Shown: positions 1 through 9,103, numbered from the stretch's first letter. The stretch: DNA of 64,000 nucleotides from CAYUAI01 sp964442745 (GCA_964442745.1 CAYUAI010000002.1:105339-169338), one strand, 5' to 3'. Made by a program: numbers and translations. The notes: generated by a model from the letters alone, not told the origin.

Positions 1-634
1 TCAGCTGATCAACAATATTGGATAACGACTCCAATACGGTCAACTTGGTAGAAACCTTAGAGCCACCCACAATGGCAACCATCGGACGTTTTGGATTTTC
101 CAGTGCTTTACCTAAGGCATCTAGCTCAGCCGATAACAAAGGACCCGCACAGGCTATCGGCGCAAATTTAGCCACACCGTGGGTCGATGCTTGGGCACGA
201 TGAGCGGTACCAAAAGCATCCATCACGTAGATGTCACACAGCGCTGCCATTTTTTTCGCGACAGCATCATCATTCTTTTTTTCGCCAATATTAAATCGCA
301 CATTCTCGCATAACACCACCTCCCCCATCGCCACACTCATGCCATCGAGCCAATTTTTTTCCAACCGCACGTTCTTGCCCAACAGTTGACCAAGGCGCTC
401 AGCCACCGGCGCTAAAGAATATTTTTCTTCATACCCCCCTTCTTCCGGGCGCCCTAGATGAGACATCAACATCACCGTCGCCCCCGCCTCCAGTGCCGCC
501 TTGATGGTAGGCACGGAGGCTCGTATGCGAGTGTCGTCAGATACCGCTCCCTCCTTAATCGGCACATTCAAATCCTGGCGGATCAACAAGCGCTTACCTG
601 ACAAATCCAAATCAATCATATTTAAAACAGACAT
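1..634 (-). CDS. pgk: phosphoglycerate kinase, N-terminal part (cut by window edge)
   Basis: Phosphoglycerate kinase transfers a phosphate from 1,3-bisphosphoglycerate to ADP in cytoplasmic glycolysis. The start is ATG at 634, preceded by a strong GGGGGAG ribosome binding site. About 211 residues are visible. They contain the family's N-terminal substrate-binding signature (RQDLNVPIKEG near residue 19), the MSHLGRP loop, and the VAIVGGSKVSTK segment near the hinge. The C-terminal nucleotide-binding domain lies beyond the window. The gene follows gap on the same strand after a 186-bp gap holding a strong hairpin, in the common tkt-gap-pgk order. No frameshift is seen in the visible part. Confidence 0.97.
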   Translation of the reverse strand, partial: MSVLNMIDLDLSGKRLLIRQDLNVPIKEGAVSDDTRIRASVPTIKAALEAGATVMLMSHLGRPEEGGYEEKYSLAPVAERLGQLLGKNVRLEKNWLDGMSVAMGEVVLCENVRFNIGEKKNDDAVAKKMAALCDIYVMDAFGTAHRAQASTHGVAKFAPIACAGPLLSAELDALGKALENPKRPMVAIVGGSKVSTKLTVLESLSNIVDQL

Positions 635-761
635 AGAGCTCCCCCTATAAAAACTAGAAAAATATCAGGTAAAGAAAAGGCTTTAGGGATGAGGTTAAAA
701 TTAAAGCACCCATCTCGCTGGGATTTTAATCAATGCCTTATTCCTTACCTGATACCTCTCA

Positions 762-797
762 GAATAAACCCTCGGCAAACCTGTCGAGGGTTTATTC
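762..797. terminator. 13-bp perfect hairpin between gap and pgk
   Basis: GAATAAACCCTCG at 762-774 pairs exactly with CGAGGGTTTATTC at 785-797 around a 10-base loop. The A-rich 5' arm and T-rich 3' arm suggest a terminator or processing site that works in either direction. No separate T tract follows. On the minus strand it lies 24 bases after the gap stop codon and about 130 bases before pgk. It could therefore reduce read-through into pgk or stabilise the gap mRNA. Confidence 0.6.
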
Positions 798-820
798 ATT
801 ATACCAAAAAAACCAAACGC

Positions 821-1834
821 TTATTTTGCATTCATCAATGCAACGGTGGTATCCAACATGCGATTTGAAAAACCCCATTCATTGTCATACCAAGACAATA
901 CCTTTACGAAAGTGCCATCCATCACTTTAGTGAGTGAAGACTCATAAGTAGAGGACGCTGGGTCATGATTAAAATCCATCGAGACCAACGGCTTGTCATT
1001 AAAGGCTAAAATACCTTTTAGCTCACCTTGTGAAGCATCACGCAATATAGCATCAATTTCATCTTTTGATGTTTCTCGTGCCGCCACAAAAGTCAAATCA
1101 ACCACGGAGACGTTAATGGTAGGTACTCGCATAGCAAAACCATCTAAACGTCCATTCAACTCAGGCAAGACCAAACCTACCGCCGCCGCGGCTCCCGTCT
1201 TAGTCGGAATCATGGATTGTGTGGCAGAACGAGCACGCCGTAAATCCGAGTGATATACATCGGTAAGGACTTGATCATTGGTATAGGAATGAATGGTTGT
1301 CATCAGCCCTTTTGTCATACCAATTTTATCGTGCAAAGGTTTCACTAAGGGAGCTAAACAATTGGTTGTACAAGAGGCATTGGAGATGACCGTATCTGAC
1401 GCTTTTAAAATATTGTGATTCACACCATAAACAATCGTCGCATCAACGTCTTTGCCACCCGGCGCTGAAATAATAACTTTCTTAGCGCCGCCTTGCAGAT
1501 GTGCCGAAGCTTTTTCTTTGCTGGTAAAAAATCCAGTACACTCATGCACGACATCAACGCCCAGCTCCCCCCAAGGCAATTTAGCCGGATCTCGCTCAGC
1601 CAACACACGAATTTTATCGCCGTTAACAATCATATAATCGCCATCAACCGATACTTCACCGGGGAATTTACCATGGACAGTATCATATTGGGTTAAGTGA
1701 GCGTTAGTATTTGCATCCCCTAAATCGTTAATCGCTACGATTTGACATTCGCTGGCACGACCTGACTCGTACAAGGCACGAAGCACATTACGGCCAATAC
1801 GACCATAACCGTTAATCGCCACTTTTATCGCCAT
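821..1834 (-). CDS. gap: glyceraldehyde-3-phosphate dehydrogenase, type I
   Basis: Oxidises and phosphorylates glyceraldehyde-3-phosphate to 1,3-bisphosphoglycerate using NAD in the cytoplasm. The 337 residues match the usual family length. The Rossmann motif INGYGRIGR is at residues 7-15, and the catalytic motif SNASCTTNC places the nucleophile at Cys155. The sequence AINDLGD near residue 34 has the acidic residue expected for an NAD-binding fold. The ATG start follows AGGAG at good spacing. It lies between transketolase and pgk on the same strand, so the three probably serve a shared glycolysis and pentose phosphate module. Confidence 0.97.
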   Translation of the reverse strand: MAIKVAINGYGRIGRNVLRALYESGRASECQIVAINDLGDANTNAHLTQYDTVHGKFPGEVSVDGDYMIVNGDKIRVLAERDPAKLPWGELGVDVVHECTGFFTSKEKASAHLQGGAKKVIISAPGGKDVDATIVYGVNHNILKASDTVISNASCTTNCLAPLVKPLHDKIGMTKGLMTTIHSYTNDQVLTDVYHSDLRRARSATQSMIPTKTGAAAAVGLVLPELNGRLDGFAMRVPTINVSVVDLTFVAARETSKDEIDAILRDASQGELKGILAFNDKPLVSMDFNHDPASSTYESSLTKVMDGTFVKVLSWYDNEWGFSNRMLDTTVALMNAK

Positions 1835-1907
1835 ATTTATTATCTCCTAAAAAGTGTTTACAAAAATTTGAGACTTGCTAAATTTTATCACGCGGCATAC
1901 TAGGCCT

Positions 1908-3902
1908 CTAGATAACTGATTCAACCGTTTTCACCACATTATCCACAGTGAATCCAAATTCTTTAAATAAGTCACTAGCTTTCGCTGATTCACCAAAACA
2001 ATCAATACCAACGACCTTGCCATCGGTGCCAACGTATTTATACCAAGCATCCGTCACGCCCGCCTCAACAGCCACCCGTGCTGTTACCTTAGCTGGCAAA
2101 ACAGATGATTTATAGGCGGCATCCTGAGCATCAAAACAGTTAGTCGACGGCATTGATACCACCCGAATTTTCTTACCACGCCCGGTCAATTCGGTGGCCG
2201 CTTCCATCGCGAGAGCAACTTCAGAACCGGTGGCAATCAAGATGGCATCGGGGGAACCTTGACAATCACTCAAGACATATCCTCCACGGGAAATATTTGC
2301 CACTTGCTCATCACTGCGCACCTGATGCGCTAAAGCTTGCCGAGAAAATATCAACGAACTGGGACCGTCTTTACGCTCAACGGCCATCTTCCAGCATACA
2401 GCAGACTCAACCGCATCACAGGGACGCCAAACATGCATATTAGGAATCAATCGTAAGGTGGCTGTTTGCTCTACCGGTTGATGGGTCGGACCATCTTCAC
2501 CTAAGCCGATGGAGTCATGCGTGTAGACAAAAATGGTGGGCACTTTCATTAGCGCCGCCATGCGAAGCGCATTCCTTGCGTACTCTGAAAAGATCAAAAA
2601 TGTCGCACCATAGGGAACAAAACCACCATGCAAGACAATACCATTCATGATGGCAGACATTGCAAATTCCCGCACCCCATAATAGATATAGTTGGCATCC
2701 GATTGTTCTTTACTCAGCCCCTTCACGCCGGACCAAATGGTCAAATTAGAGCCCGCCAAATCGGCTGATCCACCTATCAATTCAGGCAATAACGGTCCCA
2801 ATCCATTGAGTGCATTTTGAGAGGCTTTTCGAGTAGCAATGGTTTCTGCTTTCGCATTCACTGATTGCACAAACGCTGAAGCTTGTTGTTCCCAGTGACT
2901 GGGTAGGTCACCCGCTAAACGACGCTTGAATTCCGCCGCCAGTTCTGGATAAGCTTTTTCATAGGCAGCAAACCGCTCGTTCCACGCCGATTCCGCCGCC
3001 GAGCCTTTTTCTTTACCATCCCAACTCGCGTAAATTACATCAGGTATCACAAAAGGCTCGTGCGTCCAATTAAGATTTTTACGCGTCGCAGCTACTTCGT
3101 CAGCACCCAACGCCGCGCCGTGACACTCTTCTTTACCTGATTTGTTCGGCGAACCAAAACCGATGACGGTTTGACAACAAATTAGCGTTGGCCGGTCGGT
3201 GACACTTTGTGCCTCTGCCACCGCCGCTTTTATCGCATTAGCATCATGACCATCCACCTTAGCAATGACATGCCATCCATAGGCATCAAATCGTTTAGGC
3301 GTATCATCGGTAAACCAACCTTCGACTTCGCCATCAATAGAAATGCCGTTATCATCATAAAAGGCGACAAGCTTACCTAGACCCAAAGTACCCGCTAACG
3401 AACAAGCTTCATGTGAAATACCTTCCATCATGCAACCATCACCTAAGAAAACATAGGTGTTATGATCCACAATTTGGTGACCGGCTTTATTGAATTGACC
3501 AGCCAATACTTTCTCAGCAATCGCCATCCCCACCCCGTTAGTGATCCCTTGCCCGAGTGGACCGGTGGTTGTTTCAACCCCGGGTGCATAACCGTATTCA
3601 GGATGCCCCGGTGTTTTAGAATGCAGCTGTCTAAAATTCTTTAGCTCATTAATGGGTAAATCGTAACCTGACAAATGCAATAGGGAATAAACCAACATAG
3701 AGCCATGCCCATTGGACATAATAAAACGATCTCGATCAGCCCACTTCGGGTTCGCCGGATTATGTTTTAGGAAATCATTCCACAAGACTTCAGCAATGTC
3801 CGCCATACCCATTGGCGCACCCGGATGTCCTGACTGAGCTTTTTCAACCGCGTCCATACTTAAAGCGCGAATGGCATTCGCCAGTTCTGTGCGAGACGGC
3901 AT
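1908..3902 (-). CDS. tkt: transketolase
   Basis: Thiamine-diphosphate enzyme that moves two-carbon ketol units between sugar phosphates in the pentose phosphate pathway. It is 664 residues long, close to E. coli TktA. Visible signatures are the N-terminal SGHPGAPMGMADIAEVLW, the cofactor-binding GDGCMMEGISHEA segment, TTGPLGQGI, and the C-terminal DSIGLGEDGPTHQP region that forms the second half of the active site. The ATG start follows GAGGAG. It is the first gene of a tkt-gap-pgk series on the minus strand and is separated from gap by 73 bases. Confidence 0.97.
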   Translation of the reverse strand: MPSRTELANAIRALSMDAVEKAQSGHPGAPMGMADIAEVLWNDFLKHNPANPKWADRDRFIMSNGHGSMLVYSLLHLSGYDLPINELKNFRQLHSKTPGHPEYGYAPGVETTTGPLGQGITNGVGMAIAEKVLAGQFNKAGHQIVDHNTYVFLGDGCMMEGISHEACSLAGTLGLGKLVAFYDDNGISIDGEVEGWFTDDTPKRFDAYGWHVIAKVDGHDANAIKAAVAEAQSVTDRPTLICCQTVIGFGSPNKSGKEECHGAALGADEVAATRKNLNWTHEPFVIPDVIYASWDGKEKGSAAESAWNERFAAYEKAYPELAAEFKRRLAGDLPSHWEQQASAFVQSVNAKAETIATRKASQNALNGLGPLLPELIGGSADLAGSNLTIWSGVKGLSKEQSDANYIYYGVREFAMSAIMNGIVLHGGFVPYGATFLIFSEYARNALRMAALMKVPTIFVYTHDSIGLGEDGPTHQPVEQTATLRLIPNMHVWRPCDAVESAVCWKMAVERKDGPSSLIFSRQALAHQVRSDEQVANISRGGYVLSDCQGSPDAILIATGSEVALAMEAATELTGRGKKIRVVSMPSTNCFDAQDAAYKSSVLPAKVTARVAVEAGVTDAWYKYVGTDGKVVGIDCFGESAKASDLFKEFGFTVDNVVKTVESVI

Positions 3903-4298
3903 GTAAATCTCCTCTTAAAAAAAATTGATGAAACCTAAAAATCCAAACCTTTATTGATCACTTAGCAGGCTAATATGAAAATAACCGGGGTCCTCGGGCA
4001 ACAAGACTAATCAACGAAAATCCTTCCCCAAACCCGTCTAGGATCACTTTATTACATTGATATGACTATATCATTCTGTTTTACATTCAATTTATCAAAA
4101 TCTTTAAAATGTTTATCGAAACCTAAATTGAAAGGGGCATATTGTCGCTCAGGACAGTCCTTGCTTCAATAGTCAATAAATGACTTGGCAATGAATTCGC
4201 GCTGGCCAACGCCCTTTTCTAAAATTATAAAGACTAATGCAAGTGAGACCATGTCACCACAGATTAAGAAAAATTATATTGACGTGAGACATCATCTG
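3903..4298. other. intergenic region upstream of transketolase
   Basis: No convincing gene. It should carry the promoter of the minus-strand tkt series and the 3' end of the thioredoxin-like gene. The clearest structure is an inverted repeat TGATAT-GACT-ATATCA at 4058-4073, about 155 bases upstream of the tkt start, which could be an operator or part of the promoter. I found no well-spaced -35 and -10 pair. Confidence 0.4.
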
Positions 4299-4862
4299 TC
4301 ACGACTCAATATCCTTCCATTTGATGGAACAACCCATACTCGGAATTTGTATTTGCGGACCCTGTCCTGTTGTAGCCACCTGCAACATCGCCTCATACAA
4401 GTCTCTGCGTACATCCGCTGGAGCTGCCTCTTTTTTACTCACATCTAATCGTCCGCGATACTGAAGCTGCAAGTCAGCATTATAACCAAAAAAATCAGGG
4501 GTACACACGGCCCCATATTTTTTAGCCACCGCCTGCGTTTCATCCAGCAAATAAGGAAAAGGATATTCAAATTGTGCCGCTATTTTTTTCATGTTATCGA
4601 ATGAGTCTTCCTCATATTCTGATGGATCATTCGACATAATCGCCACCGCATTCATCCCAACGGCCTGCAGATCAAGAACATCACGTACAATTCGCGACCG
4701 AATCGACTTCACATAGGGGCAATGATTACAAATAAACATGACCAGCAGACCTTTCTCTCCCTGGCATGCCGCCAGATCCCAAGCCTTACCGTCCACTCCG
4801 GGCAAAGAAAAATCAATGGCGGGTCGACCAAAATCACAAACAGGCGTTTCTAAACTTACCAT
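4299..4862 (-). CDS. thioredoxin-fold (AhpC/TSA-like) family protein
   Basis: A 187-residue cytoplasmic protein with no signal peptide and a thioredoxin/peroxiredoxin fold. The N-terminus (DFSLPGVDGKAWDL) is typical of AhpC/TSA proteins. The redox site is FICNHCPYVK near residues 43-52, a CxxC arrangement with a following Pro. The C-terminus ends with SMGCSIKWK, which is conserved in this uncharacterised thioredoxin-like group. The gene stands alone and starts after a good AAGGAAAGG site. Substrate and partner cannot be told from the sequence. A thiol peroxidase or disulfide reductase role is the general family expectation. Confidence 0.8.
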   Translation of the reverse strand: MVSLETPVCDFGRPAIDFSLPGVDGKAWDLAACQGEKGLLVMFICNHCPYVKSIRSRIVRDVLDLQAVGMNAVAIMSNDPSEYEEDSFDNMKKIAAQFEYPFPYLLDETQAVAKKYGAVCTPDFFGYNADLQLQYRGRLDVSKKEAAPADVRRDLYEAMLQVATTGQGPQIQIPSMGCSIKWKDIES

Positions 4863-5210
4863 GCTTACCTTTCCTTAAACACGTTATCATTAAATAATGA
4901 TGACTCAACCCTCTGTATACTCAACGTAAATTAATGGGTAATCATCAACTGTAATCAACAAGTTCCTGCCATTCTACGCCAGCATCTGAAGATTTGCACT
5001 TGTGCATTACTCAATGGCTAGCTCCCATCAACGCCTCAGCAAACGGTTTAGTTTGCCTAGTAAACTAAATCGTTTGCTGACACACAGAGTCACTGATGTC
5101 GCAAAATAGGCTGTATTAACGAAGATAATTATGCGTTATCATAGCCAGCCCATTACTTAAAGCGCAAATAAAGCTTAGTGAAGCTTATGTATTTATCAAC
5201 GAGGAATAAC
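4863..5210. other. divergent promoter region of the thioredoxin-like gene and metK
   Basis: No gene. This 348-bp stretch separates two divergent genes and contains the long hairpin at 5036-5080. It also has a small inverted repeat GATAA-N7-TTATC around 5125-5141 and a repeated AAGCTT pair at 5171-5186 close to the metK ribosome binding site. I see no MetJ box and no SAM riboswitch consensus that I recognise. Confidence 0.4.
5036..5080. promoter_or_regulatory. long hairpin upstream of metK
   Basis: TCAGCAAACG at 5036-5045 pairs perfectly with CGTTTGCTGA at 5071-5080, then a G-T pair, then TTTAGTTT pairs with AAACTAAA around a 7-base loop. The stem is about 19 pairs long. It has no T tract and lies 130 bases before the metK start, so it may be a leader RNA structure, a terminator without a tail, or a DNA-level inverted repeat bound by a regulator. 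Confidence 0.55.
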
Positions 5211-6371
5211 ATGGGTAAGAACTTTATATTTACGTCAGAATCGGTCTCAGAAGGACACCCAGACAAGGTGGCCGATCAAATTTCAGACGCCATATTGGAT
5301 GCAATTTTAACCGAAGATGCGGCCGCCCGAGTCGCTTGTGAGACCTTAGTCAACACCGGGATGGTCATTCTTTCCGGAGAAATTACCACCACTGCCTGGG
5401 TGGATCTACAAGAAGTTGTCAGAAACACCGTTAAAGATATCGGCTATGATAACTCGGAAATGGGATTTGACTGGGCCTCTTGCGCGGTACTCACATCCAT
5501 TGACAAACAATCACCGGATATCGCGGTTGGCGTTGATGACAGTAGCGATCACGAACAGGGCGCAGGCGATCAAGGTCTGATGTTTGGTTATGCCTCCAAC
5601 GAAACAGATGTGCTCATGCCAGCCCCCATTACCTACGCACATCGTTTAGTTAAACGCCAAGCCCACGCACGCAAATCGAATATTTTACCCTGGCTACGAC
5701 CCGATGCCAAAAGCCAAGTCAGCTTTGTCTATGAAAATAGTCAACCGGTGGGTATTGATGCCGTGGTGCTTTCCACTCAACATTCACCTGAGATTTCTCA
5801 CAAAGATCTGACAGAAGCCGTGATGGAGGAAATCATAAAGCCGGTACTACCTGCCGAATGGTTAACCAGTAAAACACGCTATTTTATCAACCCGACCGGT
5901 CGTTTTGTGATTGGAGGTCCGGTTGGCGACTGTGGATTGACCGGACGAAAAATCATCGTTGATACCTATGGCGGTATGGCTCGCCACGGGGGCGGCGCCT
6001 TCTCCGGAAAAGACCCATCCAAAGTGGATCGCTCTGCCGCTTATGCAGGCCGCTATGTGGCTAAAAATATTGTCGCCGCCGGCTTAGCTGATCGTTGCGA
6101 AATTCAAGTATCCTACGCGATCGGAGTGGCTGAACCCACCTCAATTAGCATTGAGACATTTGGCACGGCTAAAATCGAAGAAAACCGCATTTCAGCACTT
6201 GTCAGAGAACATTTTGATTTACGGCCCAAAGGGATTATCACCCAATTAGACCTGCTTCGTCCGATTTACCACAAAACCGCCGCCTATGGCCACTTCGGCC
6301 GTGAAGAGCCAGAATTTAGCTGGGAAAAAACCGACAAAGCAAATATCCTGCGAGACGCTGCTAGCCTATAA
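5211..6371 (+). CDS. metK: S-adenosylmethionine synthase
   Basis: Makes S-adenosylmethionine from methionine and ATP in the cytoplasm. The start chosen is ATG at 5211, because GAGG sits just upstream and the protein then begins MGKNFIFTSESVSEGHPDK, matching the family. An upstream in-frame start at 5178 would add 11 unsupported residues. The result is 386 residues against 384 in E. coli. Signatures visible are GHPDKVADQISDA (ATP binding), GAGDQGLMFGYA and GGGAFSGKDPSKVDRSAAY. ahcY and metF follow on the same strand, so synthesis of SAM, disposal of its product and methyl-folate supply are clustered. Confidence 0.97.
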   Translation: MGKNFIFTSESVSEGHPDKVADQISDAILDAILTEDAAARVACETLVNTGMVILSGEITTTAWVDLQEVVRNTVKDIGYDNSEMGFDWASCAVLTSIDKQSPDIAVGVDDSSDHEQGAGDQGLMFGYASNETDVLMPAPITYAHRLVKRQAHARKSNILPWLRPDAKSQVSFVYENSQPVGIDAVVLSTQHSPEISHKDLTEAVMEEIIKPVLPAEWLTSKTRYFINPTGRFVIGGPVGDCGLTGRKIIVDTYGGMARHGGGAFSGKDPSKVDRSAAYAGRYVAKNIVAAGLADRCEIQVSYAIGVAEPTSISIETFGTAKIEENRISALVREHFDLRPKGIITQLDLLRPIYHKTAAYGHFGREEPEFSWEKTDKANILRDAASL

Positions 6372-6639
6372 ACTAACGAAACCTCGACAAACTCACTCAG
6401 CAAGCTGTTTGGTTAAAAATAAACCGACTAAAACCCCAGCGAAATGACCGCTTCTTCTGATCCTTTTCAGCAAATAGCAACGCTATTTTTCTCAAACGAT
6501 GGAAAGAAGTCGTCTTACCATAATACTTTTCGCTCAATATTTTTCGGCCAAACAACTTCTCATTGATTGAATCATCGATTAAGCTGCGGTCTTCCCCGTA
6601 GCACATCTATTACTATTGAGACCACAAGGAGCCTATATT

Positions 6640-7953
6640 ATGAGCACACACGCTGTTAGTAACATTGAGCCTGACTATAAAGTCGCCGACATCAACTTGG
6701 CGGACTGGGGCCGCAAAGAAGTCGCCATTGCCGAATCTGAAATGCCTGGGTTAATGGCATTACGTGAAGAATATCAAGGCCAATTCCCACTGAAAGGCGC
6801 TCGCATTGCTGGCTGCCTCCACATGACCATTCAAACCGCCGTATTAATCGAAACCTTGATCGAACTCGGCGCTGAACTGCGGTGGTCTTCTTGCAACATT
6901 TTTTCCACTCAAGACCAAGCGGCGGCGGCGATCGCCGCGAAAAACATCCCGGTATTTGCCTGGAAAGGAGAAACCGAGCAAGAAGCTGAATGGTGCATTG
7001 AACAAACCATTATCGGTCCCAACGGCTGGCGCCCCAATATGATCTTGGATGATGGTGGCGATTTAACCACAATGATGCACGATAAATTCCCAGAGCTGCT
7101 CAAAGATGTTCGCGGACTCTCGGAAGAAACCACCACCGGCGTTCACCGCCTTTATGAAATGATGAAAGAAGGCGCACTTAAAGTCCCGGCCATTAACGTC
7201 AATGACTCGGTCACTAAATCCAAGTTTGATAATTTGTACGGCTGCCGAGAATCCCTGCTGGACGGCATTAAGCGAGCCACCGATGTCATGATTGCCGGAA
7301 AAATTGCCGTTGTACTCGGTTATGGTGACGTGGGCAAAGGCTGTGCACAAGCCTTTAGAGGCATGGGCGCAACGGTATGGGTCACAGAAATTGACCCGAT
7401 TTGCGCCTTACAAGCCGCCATGGAAGGTTACCGAGTCGTCAACATGGACGAAGCCGCCGCCGCTGGCAATATTTTTGTCACCACCACCGGCAATGTTAAC
7501 GTCATCACTCATGGCCACATGCTCAGCATGCAAAATGAATCCATTGTCTGTAATATTGGACACTTTGATTCTGAAATTGATATCGCGTCATTACGTCAAT
7601 ACACCTGGGACAATATTAAACCTCAGGTGGATCACGTGGTATTTCCCGATGGCAAAAAAATCATCATCCTCGCCGAAGGCCGCTTAGTAAATCTAGGATG
7701 CGCCACTGGCCACCCAAGCTTTGTCATGTCAGCCTCCTTCACCAACCAGGTGATGGCGCAAATTGAATTATGGCAAAACCATGAAAATTATCAAAATGAA
7801 GTCTACGTATTACCTAAAAAACTGGATGAAAAAGTCGCCCTTTTGCATTTAAATAAAATTGGTGCTCAATTAACCCAACTCACGCCAGAGCAAGCCCAAT
7901 ATTTAGGATTAGACGTCGCAGGCCCTTACAAACCCGAACATTATCGGTACTAG
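6640..7953 (+). CDS. ahcY: adenosylhomocysteinase
   Basis: NAD-dependent hydrolysis of S-adenosylhomocysteine to homocysteine and adenosine, which removes the inhibitory product of methylation reactions. The start is ATG at 6640 after AGGAG at ideal spacing. A TTG further upstream in frame is less likely. The 437-residue protein has GCLHMTIQTAVLIETL near the N-terminus, SSCNIFSTQDQAAAAIA, the NAD-binding GYGDVGKGCAQAFRG, and the C-terminal KPEHYRY that closes the cofactor site. It lies 268 bases after metK. I looked for the proteobacterial SAH riboswitch in this gap and did not find its conserved core. Confidence 0.97.
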   Translation: MSTHAVSNIEPDYKVADINLADWGRKEVAIAESEMPGLMALREEYQGQFPLKGARIAGCLHMTIQTAVLIETLIELGAELRWSSCNIFSTQDQAAAAIAAKNIPVFAWKGETEQEAEWCIEQTIIGPNGWRPNMILDDGGDLTTMMHDKFPELLKDVRGLSEETTTGVHRLYEMMKEGALKVPAINVNDSVTKSKFDNLYGCRESLLDGIKRATDVMIAGKIAVVLGYGDVGKGCAQAFRGMGATVWVTEIDPICALQAAMEGYRVVNMDEAAAAGNIFVTTTGNVNVITHGHMLSMQNESIVCNIGHFDSEIDIASLRQYTWDNIKPQVDHVVFPDGKKIIILAEGRLVNLGCATGHPSFVMSASFTNQVMAQIELWQNHENYQNEVYVLPKKLDEKVALLHLNKIGAQLTQLTPEQAQYLGLDVAGPYKPEHYRY

Positions 7954-7972
7954 CCCATAAATTATACACAAT

Positions 7973-8044
7973 AGCCTCAAGGGAGTTTTTTGGTTTTACC
8001 ATGGGCAAGCATTACCCATAGAACCCAAGACACCTCATGAGGCT
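7973..8044 (+). ncRNA. predicted folded RNA between ahcY and metF
   Basis: AGCCTCA at 7973-7979 pairs with TGAGGCT at 8038-8044 and encloses a second stem. In that stem TTGG-TTTT at 7990-7997 pairs with AGAA and CCAA (8020-8023, 8025-8028), and ATGGG at 8001-8005 pairs with CCCAT at 8015-8019, with small bulges. No T tract follows, so it is not an ordinary terminator. A 15-bp hairpin comes directly after. It does not match a riboswitch class that I recognise. The position suggests a leader element of metF or a processing structure, but this is inference. Confidence 0.35.
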
Positions 8045-8053
8045 GGATATAAA

Positions 8054-8093
8054 ATAGAGAAATGTTGCCGTTCCCAACGCAACATTTCTCTAT
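8054..8093 (+). promoter_or_regulatory. 15-bp hairpin upstream of metF
   Basis: ATAGAGAAATGTTGC at 8054-8068 is exactly complementary to GCAACATTTCTCTAT at 8079-8093. The loop could add three more pairs beyond a single C bulge. No T run follows. It lies 83 bases before the metF start codon and could be a terminator of ahcY transcripts or an mRNA-stabilising or regulatory structure. Confidence 0.55.
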
Positions 8094-8175
8094 CCGCAGC
8101 AAAACATGAAATCAGCACCCGGCGCAACAAGTAAACATCAAACAACGCCAACATTGATAATGAGGTCGCTAACTC

Positions 8176-9015
8176 GTGGATAACTCAAGACAAAAAGCAC
8201 ATAGCTTCGAATTTTTTCCTCCCAAAACACCGGAGGGTGTTGAAAAATTAAGGCAAACCCGTGAACAACTCTCCGCATTGCACCCTCGCTACATTTCCGT
8301 CACATTTGGTGCTGGTGGCAGCACTCAACAAGGCACCCTGAATACCATCACAGAAATACAAAATGCCGGCATCCCTGCCGCCCCTCATATGTCCTGTATT
8401 AGCTCAAGCCGAGAAGAGATCTATCAGCGACTAAAAACCTATCAAGAAATTGGCATAAAGCGTATCGTCGCACTCCGAGGTGACATGCCCTCTGGCACCA
8501 AAGATCTTGGTGAATTGCGTTACGCCAACGAATTAGTCGCATTTATCAGGGAAAAAACGGGAGATTATTTTCATCTAGAAGTCGCCGCCTACCCCGAAGT
8601 ACATCCGCAAGCTCGGGATGCGGAAAGCGATCTGCAGCATTTTAAATTAAAAGTCGAGGCAGGAGCAAACAGTGCGATTACCCAATATTTTTACAATCCT
8701 GATGCTTATTTTAACTTCATTGAGCGCTGCCATAAAGCCGCCATAAACACCCCCATTATCCCCGGCATTATGCCCATGACCAATTACAAAATGCTTGCCC
8801 GCTTTTCTGATAACTGTGGCGCAGAAATCCCTCGCTGGATTCGAAAACAATTGGAGGGATATGGTGACGACCTGGAATCCATCCGAAAATTTGGTATCAA
8901 TGTAACAACAGATTTATGCAGAAAATTATTGGAGTTTGGCGTACCTGGATTGCATTTCTATACAATGAACCAGGCTGGACCTACCCTGGAAATATGGGAT
9001 AATCTTAACTTGTAG
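8176..9015 (+). CDS. metF: 5,10-methylenetetrahydrofolate reductase
   Basis: FAD enzyme that reduces methylene-tetrahydrofolate to methyl-tetrahydrofolate, the methyl donor for remaking methionine from the homocysteine released by AhcY. The start is GTG at 8176 preceded by TGAGG. No ATG occurs near the family N-terminus. The 279 residues show SFEFFPPKTPEG near residue 10, HMSCISSS, the conserved IVALRGDMPSGT, VAAYPEVHP and ITQYFYNPDAYFNF, all typical of MetF. Together with metK and ahcY this completes most of the activated methyl cycle apart from methionine synthase, which is not in the window. Confidence 0.96.
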   Translation: MDNSRQKAHSFEFFPPKTPEGVEKLRQTREQLSALHPRYISVTFGAGGSTQQGTLNTITEIQNAGIPAAPHMSCISSSREEIYQRLKTYQEIGIKRIVALRGDMPSGTKDLGELRYANELVAFIREKTGDYFHLEVAAYPEVHPQARDAESDLQHFKLKVEAGANSAITQYFYNPDAYFNFIERCHKAAINTPIIPGIMPMTNYKMLARFSDNCGAEIPRWIRKQLEGYGDDLESIRKFGINVTTDLCRKLLEFGVPGLHFYTMNQAGPTLEIWDNLNL

Positions 9016-9073
9016 TGAATATGTTAAACGGACAGACAATGATGAATTAACGCGAACAAAACCCGCTTAGTCA

Positions 9074-9103
9074 CAAAATAAGAGCAAGCCAACCAGCTTG
9101 CTC
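9074..9103 (-). terminator. terminator of the DUF1566 gene pair
   Basis: On the minus strand, GAGCAAGC and GCTTGCTC form an 8-bp stem with a 6-base loop (9082-9103), followed by TTATTTT. It lies 12 bases after the stop codon of the minus-strand gene ending at 9116. Since metF converges from the other side, the stem may serve both directions, but the T-rich tail favours the minus strand. Confidence 0.7.

Noticed and set aside
5178..5210. Longer metK start
   Set aside because: The added residues match nothing in the family and the good ribosome binding site serves ATG 5211.
6372..6639. SAH riboswitch upstream of ahcY
   Set aside because: The conserved core expected for the proteobacterial SAH riboswitch is not found in this gap, even though the gene context fits.
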